Assembly (NCBI RefSeq): GCF_052857255.1 | Contig: NC_135497.1 | Span: 112,816,308-112,880,307, forward strand | DNA from: Amblyomma americanum | Taxonomy: Eukaryota; Arthropoda; Arachnida; Ixodida; Ixodidae | Reading direction: 5' to 3' | DNA: 64,000 bases | Shown: positions 1 through 11,927 of the stretch, piece by piece | How the letters are laid out: every line of letters begins with the position of its first letter | Position numbering within the stretch: position 1 is the first letter of the stretch | The notes under the pieces: generated by a model | Seen by the model: only the letters and a program-made list of their open reading frames with translations | The model's database searches: none | What the model was told of the DNA's origin: nothing | Translations under genes and position numbers: made by a program

Positions 1-31
1 AACTACACATCATAGCCCTTGTTCGGTTCTT

Positions 32-149
32 GTCTGTCAAGGAGTGGTGCCTTAAAGATTTTGAGATTGGCCGGCCACTGGGGAAAATCAAGTTTGGCAG
101 AGTGTACCTCGCCCGAGAAAAGGAGACAGAATTCATCGTGGCTCTTAAG
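32..149 (+). pseudogene. Orphan copy A of the Aurora kinase glycine-loop exon
   Basis: The 118-base segment encodes the start of an Aurora kinase domain ('[17 protein letters not shown]' then 'RVYLAREKE' and 'FIVALK'), followed by an intact donor 'gtgggt'. The glycine-rich loop GKGKFG of the working gene reads GKIKFG: the middle glycine is isoleucine, which should disturb ATP binding. The base pair before the exon start is not AG, so no acceptor is present. No later kinase exon follows on this strand. It keeps the family-typical Glu in DFEIG where the working gene has Gln. I infer a non-functional fragment; an unseen upstream exon could in principle run directly into it. Confidence 0.85.
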
Positions 150-3100
150 GTGGGTCCCAGGGTTCATAGCAAGTTCTTGCACCACTTCAGGACATATGAC
201 GAATATGGAGATAAGAACACAATATAAAAAGAAAATAAAAGCGCAAATAGAAGCTGTCAGTTTGGTACAGCAATGGTGGCACAAGAACAAATGAAAACTT
301 GCCCGTTTCTGGCGCAGTCAACCCTCCGTTCCGATGATGGATTTTTTCATTACCTTTCTGTGTCTTCTATCGTTGATCTCATCATTTACAAGTATCATTA
401 AAAAGGTCCCTTCATTGATTACCATGGGCATATTCTAAAGCAACAAACCTATATAGGTGGTTTTTTGTGAGTATTCCAGTCAAGTTTAAAAGCTCTCGGT
501 GGACCCAATAATTTACGAATATTTCTTAAAAATTACTGCTCGGAATTGATTTGGGCAACACTTTGGCACACATTCTTAACTGCCTCTTCCCCTGTGAAAT
601 AGTGGGAAATCTGGGCGAGCCTTGCTATTGGGTGTGTTGAAGTGCTGTAGGCCGGATCGGGGACGTAGCAAGGTGCAGTGCAGACCTGTTTTCTTTTTTT
701 CGGCTGGCCAGCAAGTGTGGGTTCAATGTGAGGAATCATTTTTAATCTTAACAAAGCCAGCTAGCTTAAATTTTTTTCTGGTGTGGGTGATCAGTGCTGG
801 AATACTGATCGCTTGTGAACTTTTCGTAACCTTGGTATATGTCATTTCGTGGTTTCTTTAAGGCACTTGGCGCTGTTTTAAAGAAGTAAGGACTTATTTT
901 GTCTGGCTGCAGTGGATGGCACACTCCTCACTGCAGGACGCTTGCTGATTAGTATGTGCCAAGTTACAGGTATTTTCCATTATCGTACGTTGTATGCAAG
1001 GTGTTGTATACAAGGTGTCGGGTACTGCAATGGCCAGTTCCACAAATATGAACATTACAACAGTCCAACTGCTATCCACGAACAATGGATCTGAACACCG
1101 GAACCAAAGTGAAAACTGAACTACTGGCACACCTCATTCGCCTTGGGCCTAACTACGCTAATCGACTATCACTTTTTTATTTTTATGTTGTATAAGGGCA
1201 TTGGGCATCAAACATTGCACCCTCTGGTCTGCATTCAATAGCTGCGAAGTGCCACCTACCTTCAGACTTTCAATGAAAATTTTCTGTTCAGTGTTGCTGA
1301 GGTGGCAAGCTGCGAGGTTTGATAATGACCCACGAAAAAGCATTGCGAAAGGCATACAGAGAGTAATGGAAAGAAGTGGGAGAGGTGCTCACTTTGGTGA
1401 ATTTCTTCTTCATTCAGAATGTTGAGTCTGCGCCTGCCTGTCCTCACATTCACGCATGGTCTCATGCTTGGCAAAAAAAGGTGCAACAAGAAGGCATCAA
1501 GAACCAATTAAACAAACTGATAAGCCACTTCGTTCTGAGTGATGAAATTGATGCCTATCTAGCATGCTAGACACTTCCTTTTAATCTTGGTTTCTGTCTG
1601 GCCTAATCTCATCGTCCTGGTGGAGAACCTTATTTCTTTTCTAACAGCAGAGCACGCCTACAGTCTTGACCGGACTGGCCCGGTATGTTAGCCTGCAGCT
1701 TTTCTCCTGTATTTTTGGACCAGTCCAGTTGCTGAAGTTTGTAATATTGTGTAGTATATTCTGCAGGACAGGGTGAACTCGGGACTAATGGTCGAGGCCT
1801 TATTCCTGCAGCGGAAGTAGTTATGGCGACAATAGTTGTAGTGGTGATTATATCGTAACGAGAGGTGATACATATTTGGCCCAGGTGTTATTTTTATTGC
1901 CCAAGAAGGCAACATTTGATCATTTCTTTTTGCTGCACCTTATTTGCTTGGCCTGTGAGCGTATGGACAAGCATTGTGGGGTGTTTATTAAAGCAATGCA
2001 TTGAAATCAGCCTGTTAATTGCCTCTTTCCTGCTGCTCTCCTTGTGTCTTTGTTGCTGTTATCCTTAAAGAATTGCGTTATATATGTTGACCAGTGCTTG
2101 TTTCACTATTAAACAAGTAGTACATTCATTCAAGTGAGCAACCGCAAAGAAAACAAGCAGTGCATACAAATTAAATTGCACACTAAATGATGCTGTTCAT
2201 TAAACAGGTATTAGTTAGATCTGTACTCTGAGATCTTAGCTTTAGCGCCCTCGCATACACGTTTTTTCTGTTTCCGAAATTATCATTAAGCACCCGTGCT
2301 GCAATCTGTCTGCAAATCAACAAATGGTTTAAGGCGAGCAGAGCTCATAGAAATGATTCATTGCTTTGTCAACAGATTGCTGCAGGGGTACTAAGTGATC
2401 ATTTTGGTACCATTTTCGAAAATAAAAATGTCCGGTAGAGGGTTATGCATTCCTCAACATGCAAACTTCAAAAGTGTATAAATTGTATTGCACATATAGC
2501 AGGGTTTCCTGCAGCTCCGTAGGAAATTTATCATATCCTCTTCGAGTATTTTTATGGGTAGCTGTCTTGAAATGCATTTTGCTCTGCTAACTGGTCGGTG
2601 ATAGCAGCTTTGCTTATCTGTGCTAAGGAACTATCTTTGGTCACATGGAAGCATTCAGAGTTAAAGGCTAGTCTGATTATATGATCAGATCCTCTCAGGT
2701 TCTGACATTCAATTTACAAGTGTTCGCAGCATCTGGATTGTGCACTGGGCACACTACATACCGTTTCATACATAGCGAAACTGCGGCTTTTTCTATATAG
2801 CGGCGGTGCTGCGGATGCGCAGATTTATTTTAGATGCTAGGTGCAGGTTTGAAAAAATAAGTTATTTCTCAATGTTGTGTCCGTTTGAGAAATTGTAGTG
2901 ACTGAAAGCGAGCGGCTCTTTTAGCACTGCAATTTATGCATTGTCACAGCTGTGCACAAACTAATGTTATGAAACACATATGTAGCCTGTTTGCTAAGTG
3001 GCACATTGAAGAGTGCTGGGCAATGCGCACTTTTTGCGAATTAATCCCTGGTATTTATAGCTAAAAATTTTCTCTGGTGCTTTGTTTTTGTTTTGGTACA

Positions 3101-3329
3101 AGTTTCAAGATATGATGGAAGTGTATGCTCGACAGACATCTGAAGTTGGTTTGGAAACCGAGCCACAGGGAAATTGAAGGTAACAATTAAAAAGTGACTA
3201 TAACACTTTAGGCAGCTTTGAAGATTAGGTTTCAAACGAGAAAGCAGTGATGTCTTCAGCGGTGCCACGGGGACTGCAGTAAACAATATTCAGCTGCTAG
3301 GATGATCTCTGCTATTCCCATGCTGCCCC
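150..3329 (+). other. Duplicated Aurora intron sequence, no gene
   Basis: AT-rich non-coding DNA matching the intron downstream of exon 41746-41863 in inverted orientation. Short open frames here are chance. Nothing coding is recognisable. Confidence 0.7.
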
Positions 3330-3495
3330 TCACTTGATCCTGGATTCAATGTCGGATCAGCAGCCAGTGCCGTTTTGATAGAGATGAAACAGAAAAGGTA
3401 TTCGTTTGCTTTGGAACCTCCATGCACATAGACCCCAGGTGGCCTAAGTTTTTTGGGCTTTCCACTACGCCACCACTTTCTCATATTTTACTCCT
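3330..3495 (+). mobile_element. Degenerate tRNA-derived SINE fragment, copy A
   Basis: Matches the tail of tick Ruka-type SINEs: a box-B-like 'tggattcaatgtcgg' followed by a 'gatagagatgaaa' segment and 'ccccaggtggcctaag...ccactacgcc'. It is shared by copies A, B and C, so it predates their duplication. Confidence 0.45.
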
Positions 3496-4037
3496 CCTTC
3501 CATCCCCTTCCGTCTCGGCATGGTTTTGATGCCTACTGAAGACAGTGCACACTTCTCTGAAAAACCAAATTAAAAATTTTTTTCTCGCTTTATTTTAGGC
3601 ATACTCCCTGGCTACGTTTGCCTGCAAAGCCAAAATATCCAAGGTGCTAGAATGTAGGGCACAGTACACAGCATGTGCTAACTACAACAGTGAACACTCA
3701 TAGAAAGAAATGAGCATTTTAAGCTGGCTTTGTCAGCCATGAGTGCATGGGTGCACTGTCTTGAACAATAATGCTGCATGACTAGGGCAATCCCTTATTG
3801 TGTACCTGTTCAAGAAAAGAAGCTACATCTACCTCAGCCTGATGCTAACATGTGCAATGAGACTGTTATCTACTGATCGCCAATTTGAAATTCAGTAGAG
3901 CAAATCTGGTGGTTCTCGGAGCTTCACCTGCTTCCAGGTCAAAGGTTGGCAGTTACATGAAGCACTTTGTCATCTTGCAACTACCGTGACGCTTTGCACA
4001 CAACTGTGTGCAGCTCTGTTGGAGGCATGTACATAAA

Positions 4038-4040
<3 letters not shown>

Positions 4041-4114
<74 letters not shown>

Positions 4115-4140
4115 TGTGTTTGTGTGTGTGTGTGTGTTTG
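4041..4140. repeat. (TG)n microsatellite
   Basis: About 100 bp of TG repeats with a few T interruptions at the 3' end. It marks the point where homology to the Aurora intron copy C ends and transposon sequence begins. The tract is about 45 bp in copy B and absent from C. Confidence 0.95.
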
Positions 4141-4144
4141 TTTG

Positions 4145-4515
4145 CCTTGTGTAATTTTTACTTTTATTTATTTCTTTACCCTTATCCCGAGGGCATTACA
4201 GACAGTAGTGGGTTACATACGACAGTAAAAGTAAATTACGGCAGTATATACATATATAAATCAAAATAAATGAGGGTCACAAAAAACAAAGAAAGGTTAC
4301 ATAAAAGCAGTAAAATGAATTAACAGCAAATAGGACAGAATAAAAAAACGATATAAGCACAGAAGGCATAGCGGCAGCTTTTGCAAACATAAAGAAAACG
4401 GTGTAACACTAAAAAAGCATCAACGTGTGCGTATCCAGAACAAGAACAACAACTGTTTTTTAAAGAAATTGGCTGGATGAGGAAATTAGCCGTAAAAGCA
4501 AAAATGACACTGCTG
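4145..4515 (-). mobile_element. LINE 3'-end fragment, copy A
   Basis: Read on the minus strand, this is a 3' tail: 'ccctcgggataaggg' near 4180, then A-rich sequence ending 'aaataaataaaag'. No coding sequence is seen. It abuts a second LINE 3' tail at the TTTA tract. LINE type is inferred from the A-rich end and its neighbours. Confidence 0.45.
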
Positions 4516-4516
4516 T

Positions 4517-4559
<43 letters not shown>
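4516..4559. repeat. (TTTA)n tract
   Basis: Tetranucleotide tract of about 44 bp, read as (AAAT)n on the minus strand. It forms the 3' tail of the LINE remnant to its right. The B counterpart at 53713-53786 is about 74 bp. Confidence 0.9.
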
Positions 4560-5980
4560 CATATTACAGATACCTCAAGAGCCTTTGGGTGAGGACCTTA
4601 TATGAGGGGTAAAGCTAAAGGTGCTCATTTGAGAGTAGCACACCTAAAGGTACTCCTTCGAGGACAATACATAGGGGGGTGGGGGTTCAGTGTAAAAACA
4701 TGTATAAGGAACATCATTAACACGCAAAGGACAATAAACAGGTAAGGTTTAACATGGAAAAATAACTAAGCGCCAGAGAGTAAATAAACAGGCGATTAGA
4801 AAGAATATAATACAAAGTATAGGTTTAAAAAATAATAAGGCGTAATGGACATGACAAATACTACAATTTACGTAGTAGGCACGAAAAGAACGGAAGTAAT
4901 CGAAAAAGTTCAGTAAATGGAAAACATGGAAACTGGAAGCATTTCAAATGCCAACGTCTCTGCAGATGAGATCAAAAAATGCGAATGCGTTAGATTCAAT
5001 GGCTATATGCGCTGGTATATCATTCCTATCTATGATAGTGTGTGGTATGAATGACTTCGCAAATGCAGATGAACGACACGCGGTGTGTTTAACTCTGTGT
5101 GGGGCTGGTTGAGTCGCGGAAAGGCGGCTGATGGTGATTGGAATAAATCGTGGTGAAGAGATGGATGGTGATGCAGTTAATAGAAAAGCGTTAGTAGTGA
5201 TAGTTTACGGCAGTGAGATAAGCCTTCTAATTCGGCGCGATTTTTTAAGGCAGTGACGCTGGTAGCATATGAGTATTCTGAAAACAAAACGTGCCGCCTG
5301 GTTCTGCAAGGACTAAATGTTAGCTACGAGATAGGCTTGGTCAGGATCCCAAATGGCTAGTGCGTATTCAATCTTCTGACAAATGAGTGCTATGAAGTTA
5401 AGTTTCTTCAGGTGCGGGGGAGCCAGTCAGAGGTTTTGCTTTATCAGGCCGAGGAAGAGAACGGTGGTTGGTAAAGTTATATTAATGTGGTTAAGCCATG
5501 TTAAGTCTGAATGCAGGCGACCTCTGAGGTATACTTGTAAATAGTTGCAAGTTCGACCGAATCGTTATTTAAGTAATAGGTTATGGGAATGCGAAAATTG
5601 CAAGTGAAAGACATAAGTTTAGTTTTAGAAGAATTGAGTGGCGTAAGCCAAGATGTGCACCATGCTGTTACTACATCAAGGTCAGTTTACACTGTTGGTC
5701 AGTGTTAGAAACAATATTACGGCATATCATGTAGTCATGAGCAAACAGCATAACTGGAGAAGACACGGAGATAGGTGAATCATTAGCATATATTAAATAG
5801 AGGAGTGGACCAAGAACGATCCCCTGTGGTAACCCTGATGTGATTTTAGAGTAAGCGGAGTTGTAGTTGTTAATGGAGATAAAATGAAGTCCGGCGTTTC
5901 TTGGGTTTGACAGCAGCAGTTTAGATTGAACGCGGACATGGACGCAGAAATATAAGAAATTTCCACGTTAGATCCGGGAA
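4560..5980 (-). pseudogene. CR1-like LINE reverse transcriptase remnant, copy A
   Basis: On the minus strand near 5720-5850 an RT core can be read: 'SGLPQGIVLGPLLYLIYAND', then, after a short gap, 'VMLFAHDYMI'. These correspond to RT motif B and the catalytic motif C, where the usual A/V-D-D reads A-H-D, so one catalytic aspartate is lost. The downstream sequence is non-coding and ends in an (AAAT)n tail, typical of CR1/L2-type LINEs. The element is 5'-truncated at about 5980, where an RTE-like fragment begins. Confidence 0.6.
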
Positions 5981-6366
5981 CATCATCATTAGCCTGACTA
6001 CACCCATTGCAGGGCAAAGACCTCTCGTATGTCTCTACAATTATTTCTGTCCTTTGCGAGCTGCGCCCACCGTATTCCTGCAAACTTCTTAATATCATCC
6101 ACCCATCTAACCTTCTGCAACCCCCGCTACGCTTGCCTTCTCTTGGAATCCACTGCTTCACCCTTAACGAGCAGAGGTTATCTTGCGTTCGCATTACATG
6201 CCCTGCCCAAGCTCATTTATTCCTCTTGATTTCGACTAGGATGTCATTAACACGCGTTTGTTCCCTTACCCACTCTGCCCACTCCCGGTGTCTTAACGTT
6301 ACACCTATCATTTTTCTTTACATGGCTTGCTGTGTTGTCCTTAGCTTAAGGTGAACCCTTTTCATT
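5981..6366 (-). mobile_element. RTE-like LINE 3' fragment, copy A
   Basis: The minus strand encodes the characteristic C-terminus of RTE-type polyproteins: 'KWAWAGHV'-like sequence, then 'MRTQDN', 'KQWIPREGKRS' and an acidic end ('RSLPCNGCSQ'), with several substitutions and frame breaks. The 3' end lies near 5981 at a 'catcatcatt' run. This is a short 5'-truncated relic, also present at 55206-55592. Confidence 0.6.
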
Positions 6367-7085
6367 AGATCAGGAGGAAATTACAAATTATTACCGTACT
6401 TGGGATGAATGGTGTCATTAGCTTCTTGCAGTTTTATACCACGCTACCATATGTGTAGTGCCTGGAAATGATGCATTCCAAATCGACTTCCGACGAGTTA
6501 CTGTATCCTTCAAGTCCCTACAGTACTGCGACACCTGTTTCAGCACAGCACAAATTGTAGTGCACTATTTTTACGCAAGTGTTATTTCTTGGTGAACCAG
6601 TGCAATGGCACGAGGCCAAAAAGGAGAGGACGGGACAAGTGCTGGTGTGTTCGCTCACAGCTGAGACCCGCAGTGTGCTGACGCCTGTAGTGGCTCAGTG
6701 GTATGAGCATTTTCCTCAAATGGGAGGTGTGGGGCATAATTCCTAGTGCTCCCAGCTACCCACCAGTGATAAATGCGTACAAGCTTTCCCCTAGCCTCTT
6801 GCACTATCGAAATATTGCTTGCAGATGCTTATTGGCCCGCCTTGTGAACGAAGCCTTCTTTGAGAGGGCTGGTGATAAAGGTGTAATGAAATTGCTTAAC
6901 TGCGATAGCTACAACTCTTTTTTTAAGGAATCTTTTAACTGACACGTTATATATACACACAGTTGTGTGCGAAGGGACTTGCAGCGTTTTCAGAGAGTGT
7001 GCTGCACCTAGCAGCGATTGCTTTGTTTCAGGTGAATTTTGCATCCTTCATGTCGTATGTTATGTGGTTCTTTTATGCCATGTAA
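6367..7085. other. Unassigned spacer between LINE fragments
   Basis: No gene recognised. A weak box-A-like 'tggctcagtggt' occurs near 6690 without a convincing box B. A short 'ggacgggacaagtgctgg' near 6630 resembles the antisense 3' region of the local Penelope-like elements. Both are too short to call. Confidence 0.4.
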
Positions 7086-7599
7086 TTTAATAATAATATA
7101 ATTTATTGGTCTTTCATTACATATAATGGAGGAGATAAGGCAAAAAGCTGCGTACGCAGCTTGACTAAGGCCTTATCCCCTCAAAGGCAAAACAGTAGTG
7201 AACACAGACCGAACACCGATCAGAAACTAGTAACAAAGAATAATGAAGACAATAGTTACAAATGTACAATAGATTCAAGTATCTGCGCCAAAGAAAAACA
7301 AATTTCGGTTAGGAGCAAACACAAAATGCAGTGGTAGGCCAAGTCGACAATGTACACAATGAAGAAATTATGGGTACGGAAGGAGCATGAGTAGCACAGC
7401 ATATTATGACGTGAAGCAATGAAGGCACATAAAAATGTCTAGCACATCATTTGACATAGGAAAGCAAAGGAAAAAACGGTTAGGTTCTTACTCGCTGAGC
7501 ATTAAATATAGCGATAAGGACACAAAAAGTATGGTACAGCGGCACATTGCTTAAGATATAAAACTAATAAGGACATTACAAAAATAGTGTCGTGAATTA

Positions 7600-9676
7600 T
7601 CATGAAGGAAAAAAAAGCTGTTTTAAATGTTTGAGGTGAATGTTAAGAATGTCTATATTTTCTGGAAGAAAATTGTTGAGAAGAGTTGGTATCTGATATT
7701 TTAGAGAGTGTGTTGCATAATTAGTTCGATAATGCTCTACTTTCCAGTATAAGGGATTTCGCGTATTATAACCCGATGGCTCTTTGATTACCAACTCACC
7801 AAGGTTAATAAGATAATTATTGTGCTGTAGTTTGCCACGAATCAAACATTTACAAAGCTGGTATCTATGTATATCATTAACGCTTAGCAAATTCAGGTTA
7901 TGGAGCAAGGGTGCAATCGGATGATCATAGGCAGACCGGGTCATAACACGGATTGCCTTATTTCGGAGCCGGGACAGTTTTAACTTGTTGCTTAGTGTGG
8001 TAGTACCCCATACAAGAATGCAATAATTTATGTGCGACATGAACAGAGAATTGTATAGGATTAATGCTATTTTCTGAGGAAGGTAGTCTCTATGGCGATG
8101 AAAAATACCTACCATGTTTCCTAACTTGGAAGCTATGTGGTCCACATGGGCGTCCCAAGACAAGGTTTCTGTAAATAATACGCCTAGCATTTTAAAACTA
8201 GGTACTATCTCTACTGTGCAATTATTGAGGGTAAGTGTTGTGTTTTGCGGAACAGATCGAGACTTTGCGCGATAAATGATGGCTTTAGTTTTTGTTTCAT
8301 TAATTACTAGACCATTTGCCCTTGCCCAGATACTAACTTTATGTAGAATTCAGTTACCGGTATCAAGAAGTTCTGTGCACGTGTCTGATGAGAGTAATAT
8401 GGTGGTGTCGTCTGCATATATTACAAATTCTGCTCGTGCATCAATTGCTGAAATGTCATTAGGATATATGTTAAATAAAAGTGGACCCAATATACTGCCT
8501 TGAGGAACTCCAGAGTTAACTGGCAACGGACATGATGGGTGATCGTTTATGCTTACGTACTGGGAGCGACTACTCAAATAAGACTTCAGTAAGTCTAAAG
8601 GTGGGCCATATATACCATAATATTGGAATTTGTCAGTAAGAAGATTGCGATTCATGTAGTCAAATGCTTTAGTGAAATCAATGAATATGCTTAGTACAAA
8701 TTTCTTAGCCTCCAGATTTTTAATTATATATTCTTTCTGCTTAAGAAGAGCTAACTGAGTTGATCGGTACTTGCGAAAACCGTACTGATCGTCGCTTAGT
8801 ATATTCATCTTTTCACAGTATGATGTAAGCCGTTTGTGAATTAATTTTTCAAGTCCTTTCGAGAAGACTGGCAAGATAGAAATAGGACGGTAGTTATTGA
8901 GATTATTTTTTTGACCTTTTTTATGGATGACAGTTACTTTCGCTAACTACATTGATGCAGGAAAGACACCATCTCTGAAGCACATATTAAATATATCAGT
9001 AAGAATGGGGGCTATGATGTCTAGTACAAATTTGATAGGCTTGATTTGCATGTTATATGCATCACAGCTGCAACTGTTTTTGAGGGACATAAACGCGGTG
9101 ATTACTTCGTTCTCAGTTACTGGATGGAGATACATACTGTTTGTGTGGTTAGGTTTTATAAAAGAACTTGCAGCACCGGTCAACGTCGGTGTCGGCAAAT
9201 TAGTAAAGTATTCATTGAATACATTCGCTAAGTCAGAACCGGATATTGTTCGACCATTTATGACAAGATCGTCTACACAACTTGAAGATGCTGACCGATT
9301 TAAGAGACTGTTTAGTTTGTTCCACGTAACTTTAACGTCACTGGCGGTACTTTGAAATGCATTTTCAAGGTAACTTACTTTAGCAACCTTCAGAGCTTTA
9401 TTAAGATTGTTGCGGTATTTTTTCAACTCGCGCAAGTCGCTGACTTCACGGGTGGCTAAGAATTTGCGAAACAGTTGATTCTTCATGGTAATTTTGGTTA
9501 AGAATTGAGTCGTTATCCAAGGTTTTCGAATTCTTTTAGAGGTACGATATTCTATAACAGGAAAGTATTGATTATAAAGTGTACTTGATTTGTCACGGAA
9601 CAAATCAAATGCGTCACCTGCGTTTACAGCATTTATCACATACGACCAATTGACGTTCTGTAGATCCTGACGAAAC
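7600..9676 (-). pseudogene. CR1-like ORF2 reverse transcriptase region, copy A
   Basis: Encodes the RT part of LINE ORF2 in pieces. 9676-8947 holds the domain upstream of RT, ending at TAG where copy B has CAG (Gln). 8874-8350 holds the catalytic core with 'FIDFTKAFD' (motif A), 'SGVPQGSILGP' (motif B) and 'VIYADDTT' (motif C, both aspartates present). 8190-7600 encodes the C-terminal region after a frameshift. The reading frame runs into Penelope-derived sequence at its upstream edge (9691). In LINEs this enzyme copies element RNA at a nicked target; this copy cannot make a full product. Confidence 0.85.
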
Positions 9677-9690
9677 CTTATCAAACTTGA
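9677..9690. repeat. Target-site duplication, left, Penelope pair A
   Basis: 'cttatcaaacttga' is repeated exactly at 13882-13895 and lies inside LINE ORF2, proving that the Penelope pair inserted into the LINE. Confidence 0.9.
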
Positions 9691-9881
9691 GTGGATGAAG
9701 CGCACAAAAGGCACGGCATATAGGCAAAGACGGACACGGCACAGGCGCTACTTGCAACTGTTTATTGGATACACGCACTGCTTATTTATAGCCAAGAGGT
9801 AGGGGTGATGGAAAAAAAAAACACAAGCAAAGGGTAAAAGATACTGGCGATGGTATGGATACTGCATTGTAGGGAAGTGAC

Positions 9882-11597
9882 TCAAATCTTTCTAAAGTTA
9901 TCTAAAAATATACTCTCATTCCTATGTATGACTAGCGATGGGGTGCTGATGCAGGAACTCCCGCCTTTTTTAATCCGGTGGGCTTCTAGTAGTTCTCGGG
10001 CAGTCTTATCTTTACTTCTGCAAAAGATTTGAGTTTCCTGGAGCTTTGGTTGACAATTCTTCTTCTCTTCTTTGCCGCACTCCTTGCAGTGATGCGGCAA
10101 ATGTGACCCGGTACCAACTCTTAGTGATCGTTTGTGCTCGGTTAAACGTGCATTAATACATCGGCCTGTCTGGCCGATGTACACCTTTCCACAGGTCAGC
10201 GGGATGCTATAAACCACACCCACAGCGCATTTCAGAAACGGGTTTACATGCTTAATTTCACATTCTGTTGATTTGGCATCATCATTTCCAATCTTTCGAC
10301 ACAGCGATGCAAGTTTTCTGGGTGCAGAGAAGACCACTGGTACTTTGTATTTTGCAGCAACACGCTTAAGATTATGAGCCACTTTGTGGGAGTATGGAAT
10401 CACCACCGGTTTGATTTTCTTTTCAGATACTTCACCATCTTCGCTCTTTTTTTCTCTTTCTTTTTTTACTTTTTTCAGTAATGCTTCCGTGACAGAACTA
10501 ATTACCAGGGAAGGAAAGCCTGCCTGTCTAAGCTTTTGTATCTGTATATCAAAGCTTTCCTTTACTTTATGACAGCACGATTTTTTGAGAGATGTTTCAA
10601 GGCACATGATGGCAATGGCACGTTTCACAGTTTTAGAGTGCGTCGAATCGTAGGGCAACAATTCTTTGCGGGCACGAGGTCGATACATCACGCAAACGCC
10701 TTCGTCAGTAATGGTTATGTCAATATCTAAAAACTGCAACTTTTTTTCTTCCGCGAGTTCATAAGTAAAATACAAACCCTTGCCATGTTGTTTAAAATCT
10801 AAGAGGATATCCGGCACAGTTTGCAAATAAGTCAAGGGTGATTGCTTAGTCAATATAATTAAAAAATCGTCAACGTACCTAAAGGTCTTGAGAACTTTGC
10901 TTGCATCAAATGCCACCAATAAGGTTCTGTCAATGCCCGCAAGAAAGATGTTGCACAGTACGGGAGCGACGCACGAACCAATGCATATTTCTCTTTTTTG
11001 CACATACATTTCACTTTGAAAAGAAACGCTTGTCGAAGACAAATAAAACTCTAAGAGTGCTAAAAAGTTATCTGCAGATATTCCGGCAGCATTTTGGAAA
11101 GCAATCAGGCCGCTTGTTTCAATGCAGGCCAAGACAGATGCCATCAACTCTGCATGTGGTATAGAGTAAAAGAGATCAACCACATCTACAGAAAAAATAC
11201 AACCTAGTGATTCTTTCTCCCGCAGCAATTGAATGATTTCCAGACTGTTCTTGACACCAAACGGATCTTCCAGTACCAGGTTATTGAGTTGTTTTTGAAG
11301 GTAGCGGCCAACAAGATTTTGCCAGGAACCTCTTTCGCTCACTATGCACCTGAAAGGTACACCTTCCTTGTGTGCCTTCGCAGTGAAAAACACATCCAAA
11401 CTATTGCGCTTGCTGTCGTGAATACCTTTTGCGAGCTTCTGTAAACCGAGTTCTTCACATACGGAAATTGCCCGAATTTTTACCCTTCCAGGTTTCAGTT
11501 TTGTAGTCTTGAAATTCTTGTGGATGGCCTGGACTGCTTTCTCGCTGAACATGCCTGACGGCAAGACGACGAAGCCTCCTTCTTTGTCGGCCTGCAT
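9882..11597 (-). CDS. Penelope-like reverse transcriptase / GIY-YIG endonuclease
   Basis: An open frame of 571 codons encoding the enzyme that nicks target DNA and reverse-transcribes Penelope-like RNA. RT motif A is near residue 138 ('SVDVVDLFYSI'), motif B near 207 ('GSCVAPVLCNIFL') and the catalytic 'YVDD' at 241-244. A linker rich in K/E lies near 370-400. The GIY-YIG domain spans about 460-545, with 'VVYSIP', 'VYIGQTGR' and a Glu in 'ELLEAH'. The true N-terminus lies further upstream (11598-11910), but a run of seven A instead of six at 11620 shifts the frame, so the listed Met is only the first in the open frame. Copy A's minus unit is the best preserved of the four Penelope units here, but probably inactive because of that frameshift. 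Confidence 0.9.
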   Translation of the reverse strand: MQADKEGGFVVLPSGMFSEKAVQAIHKNFKTTKLKPGRVKIRAISVCEELGLQKLAKGIHDSKRNSLDVFFTAKAHKEGVPFRCIVSERGSWQNLVGRYLQKQLNNLVLEDPFGVKNSLEIIQLLREKESLGCIFSVDVVDLFYSIPHAELMASVLACIETSGLIAFQNAAGISADNFLALLEFYLSSTSVSFQSEMYVQKREICIGSCVAPVLCNIFLAGIDRTLLVAFDASKVLKTFRYVDDFLIILTKQSPLTYLQTVPDILLDFKQHGKGLYFTYELAEEKKLQFLDIDITITDEGVCVMYRPRARKELLPYDSTHSKTVKRAIAIMCLETSLKKSCCHKVKESFDIQIQKLRQAGFPSLVISSVTEALLKKVKKEREKKSEDGEVSEKKIKPVVIPYSHKVAHNLKRVAAKYKVPVVFSAPRKLASLCRKIGNDDAKSTECEIKHVNPFLKCAVGVVYSIPLTCGKVYIGQTGRCINARLTEHKRSLRVGTGSHLPHHCKECGKEEKKNCQPKLQETQIFCRSKDKTARELLEAHRIKKGGSSCISTPSLVIHRNESIFLDNFRKI

Positions 11598-11910
11598 AAG
11601 TCGTAGGTCATTGTCGTTGAAAAAAATCTACGACATGCTTCATTGGAGATCGTTGGCGAGGTCCGAATGTTGGTACCGTCCTGATAAGGCTGTCAACACC
11701 GTCGAGCAGGCACCTTTCCTTGTCCTCCACATGGGCTTTGTTAGAAATCTGTCGATTGAGGGAAAGGAGCTCATGTTCCGGGATCCTCGGCTCGAGGCTG
11801 TACTTCGGTCCCTTCTTGATGACTTGAACGACGTCTTCCGGAACGTATGCTCCCCCGAGAATCTGAAGAGCCGTACCGCCGTCTTGGGCTTCTTTCCTTC
11901 CTTTGGGTAG
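11598..11910 (-). pseudogene. Penelope-like N-terminal coding segment, frameshifted
   Basis: Minus-strand sequence continuing the RT protein upstream ('LGGAYVPEDVVQVIKKGPKY', 'RCLLDGVDSLIRTVPTFG', 'SPMKHVVDFF'). It is one base out of frame with 9882-11597 because of an extra A in the homopolymer near 11620; the inverted partner has six T at the same place. It ends at 'ctttgggtag' close to the symmetry centre. Confidence 0.75.
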
Positions 11911-11927
11911 CAAAAGCTTTGGGTAGT

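Noticed and set aside
3967..4269. Cys-Val repeat frame
   Set aside because: Translation of the TG microsatellite.
8927..9355. Plus-strand 142-codon frame, also at 58122-58580
   Set aside because: Antisense shadow of the LINE reverse transcriptase coding strand.
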